Below, one piece after another: positions 25,391 through 37,500 of a DNA stretch of 64,000 nt. The DNA is from Rhopalosiphum padi (lineage: Eukaryota > Arthropoda > Insecta > Hemiptera > Aphididae). Within the stretch, counting starts at the first letter, position 1, and every line of letters starts with the position of its first letter. A program made the translations under genes and the position numbers. The notes under the pieces are model-generated. The model saw nothing but the letters and a program-made list of their open reading frames with translations. It searched no databases and had not been told where the DNA came from. The stretch spans positions 15,038,581 to 15,102,580 of the forward strand of contig NC_083597.1 in NCBI RefSeq assembly GCF_020882245.1, read 5' to 3'.

Positions 25391-28300
25391 ATGTCCAGTC
25401 CGCGTGTGTCCATAAAAAAGGTACTCATCAGCGATGCCTGTGATCCTTCTTGTGCTACACTTCTTGAAAAAAATGGTATTCAAGTTCAATCAAAATACAA
25501 ATTGCCAACTGATGATCTTATAGCAGAGTTAAAGGTAATATTTTAATTACTATTTCGTCATTTATAATACCGTGGTAATCAAGTACTAAATTGTAATGCC
25601 GGTTTGCATTATCAATCGCCATACAGAATACATTAATGCCTCCTACTGGTCTAATGATCCAATGAAATAATCAATTTTGTATGTAACTTGACAAAACTGT
25701 ACGTTGGTATATAGGTATAATGTAAAATAATCATATTGTGTCCTGTCTTATAGTGTGTGCATACCTACTGCATAGTTACCTATTGCTCATAATATCATGT
25801 AATATTGTAAATAGGTATTTCATTTTTTTTTCTAGTTTTTAACCTTTAGGTAATTTGGTTTAACAGTATTTTTTTATTCAGTTTAGAGTGGTAGATCTAA
25901 AATTTTAGTATGAGAAATATAGATAAAATTATAAAATAATATTTTACTGCCTTATAGTTTTGAAATAAATGTATTGACATTTTTGTAGTTCTATTTTTAG
26001 TCATTTTAGGTATGGATTTGATCTGTAATATATAATGGTGGATTGGTGGTACACAAAAAATAATTTGGCATTCTCTGATTTAGTCTGTTGTCTACTAAAT
26101 AAATTACTATAAAGTGGTTTCCTTTTGACTTCTGCAACTAGTGCAGTCTTACTGCAGTCAGCCTCATTATAATTTATACAATTTACCTAAAGTAGGTACT
26201 TATTTATTTATTTAATTTGTATTTAACATAAGTTTTATTTAAAATAGTGTGGTAAATTCTTAAATGTACAAAAATATCTCACCATCTATCCCCTCTCACC
26301 CTTGGTTTCACAACCTCAAATTAAATCGTAAAATAATTACCTCTTTTTCACGTCTAAGATTTGGACACACCTTACTACCTTCTCACTCTTATAAACTTTC
26401 TCTCAATGACTCTCCTTTATGTATGTTCCACGTTCACGATCCCATGATTTGCGATATCTCACATATACTTTTTCACTGTCCCTCTCTGGTTCCCCAACGC
26501 AATACCCTCTTCACCCTAATCCACTCCTTTAATGTCAAACTCGACACTCAATCCATTCTCTCTTCACCAAATGTACCAATTATTACCTCACTTATATCCT
26601 TCATCAACCAGACTGGTTTAAAAATTTAATTTATTTGTAATATTATTTTTGTTGTTAATATTGTTTTCTATGTAATATTTATAATCATAATTGTCGAAGC
26701 TAATTGTTTACAAAGTTTCTTTTAATAAAAAAAAAAAAAAAAAAAAATTCTTAAATATAATAATTATTATTGAAAAAACATATTTTAATTCAAATAATTT
26801 AATATTTCAGGATGGATTATATGATGGATTGGTTGTTCGTTCAGATACAAAAGTAACTAAGGAAGTAATAGAAGCTGGAGCCCAGTATGGCCTTAAAGTT
26901 ATTGGGAGAGCCGGAACAGGTGTTGACAATATTGATTTAAATTCTGCAACTGATGCAGGAATATTAGTCCTAAAGTAAGTTCAAAGTTGAGTTGTATAAC
27001 CTAATATAATTTTTATTATACTGACTACTGAGTAAGTAATGTATTTATCATATGTAAGTAGTCAAAGTAGACATCAGTTTGTCAATTTAAGGCACCAGTA
27101 CAATAATCAGATATATCAATTTTTTTTTTTTAAAAATCCAAGAAAAATTTAAAAAAAAATGGTAAATGAACCAAAATTTAAAAATTTATATTGTTCTTTT
27201 TGCAAAAACATGGTTCAATAATTAAATACATCCCTTTACATTATATATTCATGTTTATTCTTATAAAAAATTATAAAATGTTGATAGTTGCATTTTCAAT
27301 AGTTTTAATAAAAAGTTATGTTCATTTCTGATTTTGGAGAAATGTTTGCCAGTCTAGAACCCTTTTTAATTGCTTATAATAGTTTAATGATTAAAATTTA
27401 ATATGGCCCACTTAGGTATGCTCAATAACTTGCTAGTTTCTATCTGTGGCTTCATATATATATATACAGATAACAAATTTCATATAATATAATCATTTAA
27501 TTTTTTTATTCATTAAATGCTAACATTAATTAAAATGTATAAATGATTAAGTTAATAAATGCCACTTGAATTAGTTGTATAAATATGCTTACAAGTTAAT
27601 ACATATTAACATATTTAATAATTTTAATAATATATTTTTAAGTGGTTAGTCATATCTAATTTCAGATAAAATTTAGCTATATGTCTGATGTTAATTGTTG
27701 TGATTTTTTCAAACATTTTAACTAAGTAATTAAAAAGATAATAATAAATGCATATTAATATCATACGTTGGTCTTGGTAGATAAAAATATAATTTATAGT
27801 AACATAATACATATCTAAAGATTTTAAAGTGTTTGATGTGCCCAATTGAAGTGTTAATTTTTCATTAATAATCTATTACATAGATACCTAACCTACTTGT
27901 TAATATTTGTTGAGTATTTAATTACCAATACAATTATCATTTTTGTACAATGATTTATGATTTTATCATATTTTAAGTATCTAAAATGGTTTTTGTAATA
28001 AAAAATAATTTTATTAATTTTATATTACTATTTAATATTATATTTTAGATTTACTTGTGTTATTTAATTATTTTTAAGTGACATATTATCAACTATAAAT
28101 AATTCAAACCATTAAATCAATTTTTCACACCAATTTAAATATATATAATTCATTAGTTTAAGCATGCATTATAATATTATTTTGAAATAAAATGTTTAGT
28201 TTATTTACAATTTATTTTATTTTAATAATACAAGTACAATTTTAAATTTATTTTAATATTTCCAAACATAGTTAAATTTAATTTAAATGTTATTAACTTG

Positions 28301-31193
28301 TAGCAATAAGTGTGTATATTATATTACCAATTTCATTTTCCCGAGTTTAGGATACTTATGATAACCAACTGAAAATTCAAAAATTTTAATAATAATTGAT
28401 GTTTATGAATATTTTACAAATAGCTAAAGTGGATTCATATTTTCATATTTTGAGTTTTGTCTTAGTTTTATTCAAAATAATACCTATATGTACACATATA
28501 CAGCTAGATTTTTTTTATTGTAACTAATTATTAAGCTTCAACATTATGGTTATTAACTGGGCAAAATTTTGCTATGGCAGGGTAGTGTACCACTGTACCA
28601 GTGTACATTAGGTTGGTTGGTTTTTGGAACACGTATTCTTGTATGACAATTATATTATGTTATTTACTAATTAGTCTTTATGAAACAATAAATAAATTTT
28701 AAAACATTTAATAATATTAAAAAAATGTATAAAATAATTTCAGCATATAGGCGAACACCCCAAATATATTTGCAATTATGAAGGGGCTTTGAAATTTAAG
28801 CTTCCAGACCTAACCACTGTATTTTTACTTTGATTAAATTATTACTTACATTTTTGAAAAATCATATATAATTTAATTTAACCTATTAATCCCATATGGT
28901 TATCAACCCCTTCTTAAAATGCTTGTATTCTTTTTATTATAATTATTATTTTTTGTAGTTCTAACTTTATCATTTTTATTTTAGTACTCCTGGTGGAAAC
29001 TCAAATAGCGCTTGTGAACTGACATGTTCATTAATATTGTCATTGGCTCGGTAAGTTTAAATTTTAACATCTATTTATATTTTTAACTTATATCAGACAT
29101 ATATCAACTACCTCTATTTAACATAATTTTGTTATATATTCTATACATTTAAATTTAGTCAATAGATCATATTAACCTAGAATCTAATAATAAACCAACC
29201 TTTTTAATTGATTATTTTTTAGCTAGCCTTTACATAAAATATGTATGGTTATTATATAATATATAATAAATATTAAAGTGAGCACGTAATCGGTGATCTA
29301 AGAAAAAAATGTAACTAGTAAAGTAAAGTAATTAATATTACATTCTTTAAATTTCTTATGTTGAGTTACATGAAAAATTGATTAATTTTATTAGTTCAAT
29401 AAAATTTAATGAACCAATCATAGGCCACGTTTATGGGACTTTTAATTCACTATTGATTTATTAAATGTTTAGTGATTGTTCATGTGTTGAATTAGTATTT
29501 TTTTTTTAATTAACTCATCAAGACATCAACTTAAGTTAAAAAAACTAAAACATGTTGTTTTTATTTTGTATTAATAGTACTTAGTACAATTACATATATA
29601 CGTATATTAGGCACATTTAAGTTTATTTTTTTAGTTTTTATTAATTTATTTAATACTAAAAATCCTAAATTGTAATTATAATTGGTAGTCAGTATAATAT
29701 ATTTTTAAATTTAATTCTACATAGAACTAACTCTTTTTTATGTCTAAAGTAAATTATAAAGTATCTATAAAGTATTTGCAGGGTCCATAATGATATTAGC
29801 TTCTGCTGGACCATAATATAACTATAAACTATAGTTAAATAAAGTGTGAGGCTCTACATCAATACATCATATAGATGTTATAAAGCATAGGTCACCAAAT
29901 GGCGGCCCACAGACAAAGAATAAATAACACATATTACGACAACATTATATGTGTTATTATTGTAAATTAATATATTTGTTAAATATTATTAGTTTTTAAA
30001 TAATGTAAATATCTACTTAGAATTTTGATGGCCCGCAAAAAATTTTCAGATTTTTAATGTGGCCCTTCAAAAATATTAATTGGTGACCCCTGTTATAGAG
30101 ATTGTTAACAGTTGGATAATATTCACATTATTTGACTAACCTTACCTAACATTAACCTTGATGTATAATGTTTTATATTTAGAAATGTGCCTCAAGGATG
30201 TCAATCATTAAAAGAAGGAAGATGGGATAGAAAACTCTACATGGGAACTGAAATCAAGGAGAAGACTATTGGTATACTTGGTTTAGGTAGAATTGGTCGT
30301 GAAGTGGCTTATAGAATGCAAGCATTTGGTATGAAGGTACATCAATAAAGAATTACAGTAATTTTTAAAATAAAATAACATAAAATTTATGATTTTTTGT
30401 ATTTAGACTGTAGGATATGATCCATTTATCAACAAAGAAGCTGCAGCAAAATTTGGAGTAGAATTATTAACTTTAGAACAAATTTGGCCTATTGCTGATT
30501 ATATTACTATACACACACCTTTGATTGAACAAACAAAAAGTGAGTAATTATACTAAACATTTATGTTAATTAATAAATGATATTAAACATTATTTTTTTA
30601 ATTAGATTTGATCAATGATGATGTATTCAATAAATGTAAAAAAGGAGTGAAGATTATTAATGTAGCTAGAGGTGGTATTGTAGATGAAGCTGCACTTCTA
30701 AGAGCTTTGAATGTGAGTTGAATATTTTTATTCAGCATTTTAATTTTTCAATTGATGTTAATATCTGGTTAAATTAATAGGATGGAAAATGTGGTGGTGC
30801 CGGATTGGATGTTTTGACAGAAGAACCACCCAAAAGTTCTGAACTTAAGACTCTTATTTCACATCCAAAAGTTATTGCCACTCCTCATTTGGGAGCTTCT
30901 ACTCTTGAAGCACAAGTTAAAGTAAATTGAATCACTTTAATATTTATATCATATAATTATTATGACTGATTCTTTATATATTGCTTATTATAAAATAATC
31001 AAAATCAGAATCAGAAAAATGTTTCTGATTAATACATTTATTAAAACAAGTTGAATTTGTAAACAGAATTATTATTAATTATGTATTATTTCAGGTTGCT
31101 GAAGAAGTTGCACAACAATTTGTGGCATTAACTAATCCAAGCAGTAATTATTCCTTAAGCGGATTGGTCAATAAATTAAAAAATGGAGCATAA
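25391..31193 (+). CDS. PHGDH: D-3-phosphoglycerate dehydrogenase, short insect form, 8 exons
   Basis: Exons: 25391-25534, 26811-26974, 28985-29050, 30183-30336, 30407-30539, 30606-30712, 30781-30921, 31095-31193. All introns are GT..AG and in phase, giving 335 residues. The enzyme oxidises 3-phosphoglycerate with NAD+ in the first step of serine synthesis, in the cytosol. Visible motifs: GRAGTGVDN near residue 85, the Rossmann loop GLGRIG at 158-163 (NAD binding), NVARGGIVDE with catalytic R242, TEEPP with E271, and TPHLGAST with H292, the classic Arg-Glu-His set. The protein stops just after the catalytic core and lacks the ASB and ACT regulatory domains of the ~530-residue vertebrate and bacterial long forms, as expected for the short insect type. 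ATG 25391 (AAACATG) is preferred, because the open frame upstream of it has no ATG. A LINE fragment lies in intron 1 and a hAT element in intron 3. Confidence 0.94.
26266..26747 (+). mobile_element. 5'-truncated LINE 3' end with poly(A) tail, in PHGDH intron 1
   Basis: A + strand frame (26264-26629) encodes FSRLRFGHTLLPSHSYKLSL ... LCMFHVHDPMICDISHILFHCPSL, the C-terminal end of a non-LTR retrotransposon polyprotein (RLR.GHT, then C..C......HIL..CP). A poly(A) run (about 26728-26747) ends the element. A 12-bp target duplication AAATTCTTAAAT flanks it at 26254-26265 and 26745-26756. The cysteine pattern is altered (C..H for C..C). Insertion is in the sense direction of PHGDH. Confidence 0.8.
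26975..28984 (+). other. PHGDH intron 2
   Basis: This is a 2.0 kb AT-rich intron. I see no coding sequence or clear transposon in it. Confidence 0.6.
29886..30092. mobile_element. 207-bp hAT MITE in PHGDH intron 3
   Basis: The ends CATAGGTCACCAAATGGCGG and TTGGTGACCCCTG are inverted repeats, with GGCGGCCC/GGCCC subterminal GC blocks. The 8-bp target duplications TTATAAAG (29878-29885) and TTATAGAG (30093-30100) differ at one base. The terminus C(A/T)RGGGTCACCAA plus the 8-bp duplication fits hAT. Confidence 0.72.
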
Positions 31194-31559
31194 TATAATT
31201 TTTAATGTTAACACTGTTATTATTGTAACAACTAATTTAATTATTATAACTATAAAACCATAGTTGTTTTATTATACATGCAATGTTTACATTAAATCTA
31301 CTATCATAATAAACGACTCATTTATTAGACTTTATTTTAGTTATCTAAATTAACTTCAGCAGGTATATTGTAAATCATGATATCACAGTTTATGTAAAAA
31401 CAAACAATGAAACAATAGCATATTAGCATGTACCTATATAAAATATTAAATCATTAGAGATAAGTTTTTTTTACACATCCATGTTTTTCCTCAAAAATCA
31501 TCCATCCTTATTTCCAAAACAGTACAACTCACTACAATAAAGTCTTAAGATTCAAAAAA
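31194..31559 (+). other. Intergenic region PHGDH to MFSD6-like
   Basis: Only 366 nt separate the PHGDH stop from the next ATG. It holds the PHGDH 3' UTR and poly(A) signal and then the 5' UTR of the transporter, which may extend into the PHGDH 3' region if the transporter start site is proximal. Confidence 0.5.
31308..31313 (+). terminator. Poly(A) signal of PHGDH
   Basis: AATAAA lies 115 nt after the PHGDH stop and about 250 nt before the next start codon. It is the only canonical signal well placed for PHGDH. Confidence 0.6.
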
Positions 31560-34500
31560 ATGTCTGGAAAAAAAGAAACTGAGGATGGTCCAATACAGAG
31601 ATTATGTAAAAAGTGTAATATTAATTATAATCTTATTATGTTAAAAGTTACTTTATTTCTGATGTATGGAGGTAAGTCTAGAACTAGTTAGATATAATAT
31701 TAATTACACAAACCTGGGAAATATATTACATGTATTATGTATATCATTTTTTTATATATAATACTTACTTTTTAGCAACTTCGTCATTAATTCCATACTT
31801 AACTATTCACATGCAAAGCATTGGTTTGTCTGTAGAAGAAATTGCTATTGTTTATTTGTCATTGCCATTGACTACATTTTTAGCTCCACCTGTTTCAGGT
31901 ACTTATAATCATACCAAGTAATATACTATGTAATGAACAGTAAATTTTGAAACTGTATTATAAAACTTAAATAATTGTATTTTTTATAACATGGATTTAG
32001 GATTTCTGGTAGATAAATTTGGTCATTATAAACCAGTTTTATTTATATCACTAGCATTAAATGCTATATTTCATCATTCGTTGATATTAATACCGCAAAT
32101 GGAAACACCTGGAGCAATACCATCAGCATATGTCATGAGACATCCCGAATCTGGAAAAGTCGATGTAATTAAAAACTAAAACTTTTAAGCTTAAGAAATA
32201 ACATTGAATTATGGATATTGTGCTTTAAAAAAATAATTATAACATTATTCTATGTTATATTCAATAATTAAAAGTTACCTATAACCTTCCTAAATTAAAT
32301 CTAAAATACTAAAACCAACTTTTTGTTTGATAGAATAAAACACTGAATATGATATATTATTTAGATACCAATCCAATGTTTTATCACTGTTCTACTAAAA
32401 AAGAATGCAGTAAAATTAAAAAAAAATCATCTAATTATATATAATAATGCTGAAATTTCTCCTATAAAAACGTGTAGGTATAATATATAATCAACATTTA
32501 TCATTTATGTATTGTAGATTCACACGTTTTTCGTAATATTGTTAAGACTTAAGAATACTATATGGCGTAGATAACTGACGTAATTATTATCAAAAATATT
32601 GTTCTTTTAAAAAAAAAACAATTTTGTATAAATGTCGTAATAATTATGACTATATCTATAAGTATATAGATTATAGGTATACCTACATAATTTGTGAAAA
32701 TTCGGTACCTCCTTAGCAAAAACAACAAGAAAGATTGTCGTAAGTAGGTTGTAGGTATCTTATACTCATATTTGAAATACGGCATTTTTTGTTAAAATTT
32801 CTTAATAATCCATATTTACTTATGGAATTTTTGTTTAAATTTTGGTTGTCATTTAGCCACATAATTCATTTTCTTAAAAAATACTGCCTACTGAATTTTC
32901 AATCATAATTTATACTATAATAGATTTAGGTATCTACTTACATTACTATATTTTCGATATAAATTATTATTATTATTATAATAATTAATAGTTACCTACC
33001 TATTTTTGTTTATCAAAAAATATTGATGAAAAATAAAATAAAATGTAGGTATAAAGACTATAGGTAATATAGGTAACATAAGGTATTGCACCTTGTTCTA
33101 TTGAATATAATTAATGTAATGTGCCTATTATAAATAACTTAACGAATTTAAGATAATATATAGAAAAGTAAAAAAAAAAACAGTTGGAGTACCTATTATG
33201 GATCAATAATAAACAACTAAACATAAAAATGTATATTTCTTAAAATGGTACGTAGGAAATGTATGGCATTCTTCTTTAGTAGGACAGAATCAGAGACAGA
33301 CTATCCCGTAAGGAATTACCCATTGCGATATCTCCTGAAATAATGGAGATATCATAGTTATGTTATTTTTAAAAGACTCTCAGGGACAAAGACTTCAAGT
33401 ATTTCATATTTTAATTTAATGCAATGTTTTGATAAAAAAGTTAAGAAAAATAATTTTTATTTGCGTTCAAAAAAATAGATATCCATTTTGTAGACGTTTC
33501 AACATTTTATTTTCATTAGATTCATGATTTTTAATATTTTTTTAAAAATATTACACTGGCATTAATATGGTATTAAAAAATGCACAAATTAAAAACTAGA
33601 AAATGTATTAAAAACTATTAGATTAATGAAAATAAAATGTTCAAACGTCAAAATTTTCAGAAAAATAAAGTCTACAAAACGGGCGATCTTTGATTTTATT
33701 GAAAATAATTAAATAAAAAATTATTTTTTTATCATTTTTACCAAAATATTAATTTAAAATAAAATATGAAGTACTTGTAGTTCTTGCCTCTGCGAGTCTC
33801 ATAAAAAAACAAAATTATGATATTTCTATTATTTCAGTAGATCGCAATGGGTAAATTTTCTCGGGACACTGTATAATAGGTAATATATATATATATATGT
33901 ATATTGTATACTATTATAGCCTATATAGAACATGGGTATATTTAATGCACAATAACTATACTAAATAAAAGTTAAAAGGTATTGTCTTATGTTTAATAAA
34001 CAATTAATACTTTATCAGGTTTGGTGGAGTCCTTGTCCAAGCAGAGAATGTCCAGAAGACGAAGAAATCAATTTAGTTTTAGATGAATGTGATGATCATT
34101 GTTTGTTGAGAGATTACACTGTACCACGCGATGAAAATAAAGGAATTACAAAAATTGAACAAAGTATTGCTGTTAGACCACCGACTTTTATCACCGGACT
34201 TACAAATCCTCAACAAGTATTGAAATATATATTTATTTATAAATAACATAATTAACCGTTTGACTTGGTGGTGGTATAGTGGTAATTATGTAGGTACTAA
34301 CAGTCAATATTTACAGATTTTACTTATTTTTATTAATAATTAATAATAAGACCATATAGTTTAGTATATTTGCTCGTATGATGGAAATAACATATTATTG
34401 ATAGATCCATTTGTTGAATTTGTGGTTTTCATTTTTCAGCAACAGCTTCCCAATTGTATAGTACCACCCGTTAACAATCACCAACCAGGGATAGACGACC

Positions 34501-37500
34501 CAGATTTGTATTTCATTTACGAAAAAACCAAACAAGCTAAAAACGCGACTAAACAAATGTAAGTACTACGACCAAGAGTGATAAACTTATCAGTTATCAC
34601 TATTAGCACATCAAAATGTAAAACATGTTACCTAAAATTAGAAATAGATAAAAACAAATCAACAATGATTTTGATTTTATTCGTCAATTGACATTTTACA
34701 GTGTAAAGAAACCGGAACCAAAGAAAAATAAAGTAAGAATGGGAGTTTTATTGAATAATGAAACTGTAAAAGAAATCGCTAACATTGGTGCTGGATTAAA
34801 CAATATCAACGATACATCTAGCAAAAAAGAAGCCACCGTTTTTGTGGTATTAGATATGCACCCAGGTCTTATGAATCCGACTGAAACATTAGGTAGGTAC
34901 GATTAGATTCCTACTATCGGCAATATTTTGATTACATATTTACATGTATATATAATATTAATATATTGTTCTTTGGTATGCTCTGTAATGACGTAAGTTG
35001 AACTATACCTATATATACTATATATTATACCTACATTAATTAGTGGTTGAAAAAATGTCTAACCATACACTATAAGCACAGGGCACAGGGCACAGAGTAC
35101 CAGAACGGGTGTAGCCGGTTTTCGCCAATACTTTTTTCCATCAAATTAGAAAAACCGACATTCCTTATATCGCCAGTTATTAACTATAGAAATTACGTTT
35201 TTTCTAATTTTGCGGGAAACGGAAAGTTCATTTTTGTCAGAAACCAATACCTACCTATCAAAACGGGGCGAGGGCTTCGCTTTATAGTGAATTACAATTT
35301 TGAAATACAAAATTAGTAGGTACTTATTATATTAATACTATAATTATTCATCTACAAAACACTTCCAGCTTCTAGACCCATTATATTTTTTAGAGGTTCG
35401 CTTATGCTAACCAGTAATCTCTTTTTTTTCCCTTGTGTTATCGCCTCATGAGGGTGAACCGTTTGCACAATACTTACCCCCAAAACTAGTAACCTCTAGA
35501 CCCTCCAGTTTATACGTCTGACCAGTTGCATAATATTTTTTTGGGGTGATAGATGGATCGCTCCATATTGAGAGCTGGGCCTCAGTGAAATAATACAATT
35601 GTTAAATTAACATTCAATAAATAAATTAAAAATAAATATTACTGTAAATTCTTTATTTAATAAATGTACCTATTAAAGTATTAAATACGGGGTGTAATAA
35701 AAAAAATGTATTCATTATTACCTCCACCGGTTCCACCACAAAACTATAGTCATGCTTAAATTTAGATGTCACTGCCTATCTGACTCAATCCAGGTGTATG
35801 AACATTAATATATTTTAATATTTTAATAAATAAAACGCAAACATTAACTTTATTACAAAATTATACGTGCGTGGTGTCGTGTAATAATTAATATTTATTT
35901 TTGTAATTCCAACACCTGGTGGCAGTCTTACAATCATATATAAAATAATGTATGTATAAATATTTATATTATATATTTTATAAATAGTAAATACTATGTC
36001 ATATTCAAATCATATCTACATATTGTTACATATCCTGTGAGACTATGAATCATATATAAATATATATATATATATATTATATTATAAATTTAATTAATTA
36101 CTAAATAGCACAAATTTCATACGGTGTGGTGGCAATGAGGTAATTAACACGAACATGCCGAGGTCAGGGCGAAAAGCTTAGTGACTAGTGAAGTAGTGAA
36201 CATTATACCTACTATTTTAATTATGCCATTGAAGTAGGTATTGCTAAAGTACGTGCTCTAGTAGGTACCTATCCTATAATACAACAACGGTACTTTATAA
36301 TCATAATTATTATAGGACAGACCTGATAGATCCAATAGGTACTTGTACATCAGTCGTAATTAAACGTCAAATATCAATCAAAACCCATATAGGTTGCGTA
36401 ACTAATAACTTTTTATTCGGGGATAGCGCAAAGCGTCAGGCACAAAAACTACACAATAGTTTTAGTAAAATGAACGCAGCTGCGTGTAATTATAGTTTAA
36501 AGGATTTAGGTATAGAATGTACGACATCCGGACGCTATAAGAATATAAGATAGTAGGATCATTGCGTCAACATATGGACCATGAGAATACGACGGCGGGG
36601 CCGGTACACATCACTTGACTAGAAGGAATATGACCAAGACTCGAGTTGTGGGGATAGGATCTATATAAGAGAGTTCGAAATAGGCCTTTTTCAGACCTGA
36701 TTTACAAGAGTTCGAGAAAATACTGTGTCAGTACTTATTTTATTATTTGGATTTAGAAAGAAAAAACTAAATTGTTTTCAAATAAAAATACTTTTTGTAT
36801 CTAATTTATTATATTGCATAAAGCCATAAACGGTTGTTTGTACAATGTACGTGAACCGCTATACAGTTAGTATTGTCTCACGTCTCTTCTCAGATGTCGA
36901 AATTCGATGTCCACCGATAAGGAAACGTATCGACTAGATAACTAAACTACTAAATTATACTACAACACCCTAAAATTCGTTACGCGCAGTAAAATATCAT
37001 ATAAAAACAGGACCGACTTAAAAGCTCGACAGATGATTAGGGATATCTGAGGTATTCAGACTTTCAGAGATAGGTCGTAATACCGTTCACCATCGTATAT
37101 CTTTTAATATAATATTTTTATATTTTAAGTAAATGTTAAATAAAGATAATATTATACTTAATACATCACTTTTCATTATTGCATTGATGATCGACCAGTT
37201 GGGACACAAGTACACAACAATATCAATATAATGTTTTGGATTCTATTATATGCCTATAATAGTATGACCAATATTACCTATATATTTATGAACTATAGGA
37301 ATGGAGCTCCCCGAACTCGATCAAGATGAACAAGTAACGGATTTCCGTCAACATTTTTCGTCAGACATGTTGGTATCATCTGGAGTGAATTTTTCAGCAC
37401 TTCTGGATCATGATTTACGCTGTGGCGGTAGGGTGCTGGCTACAAACTTAACGTACAACAAACTAAAAGAGCTCGCTGCGGATTGTATGCTTCAAAAATG

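Noticed and set aside
35047..35316. 89-codon frame in MFSD6-like intron 6
   Set aside because: It would add no sensible exon, its splice phases do not fit, and no domain is seen.
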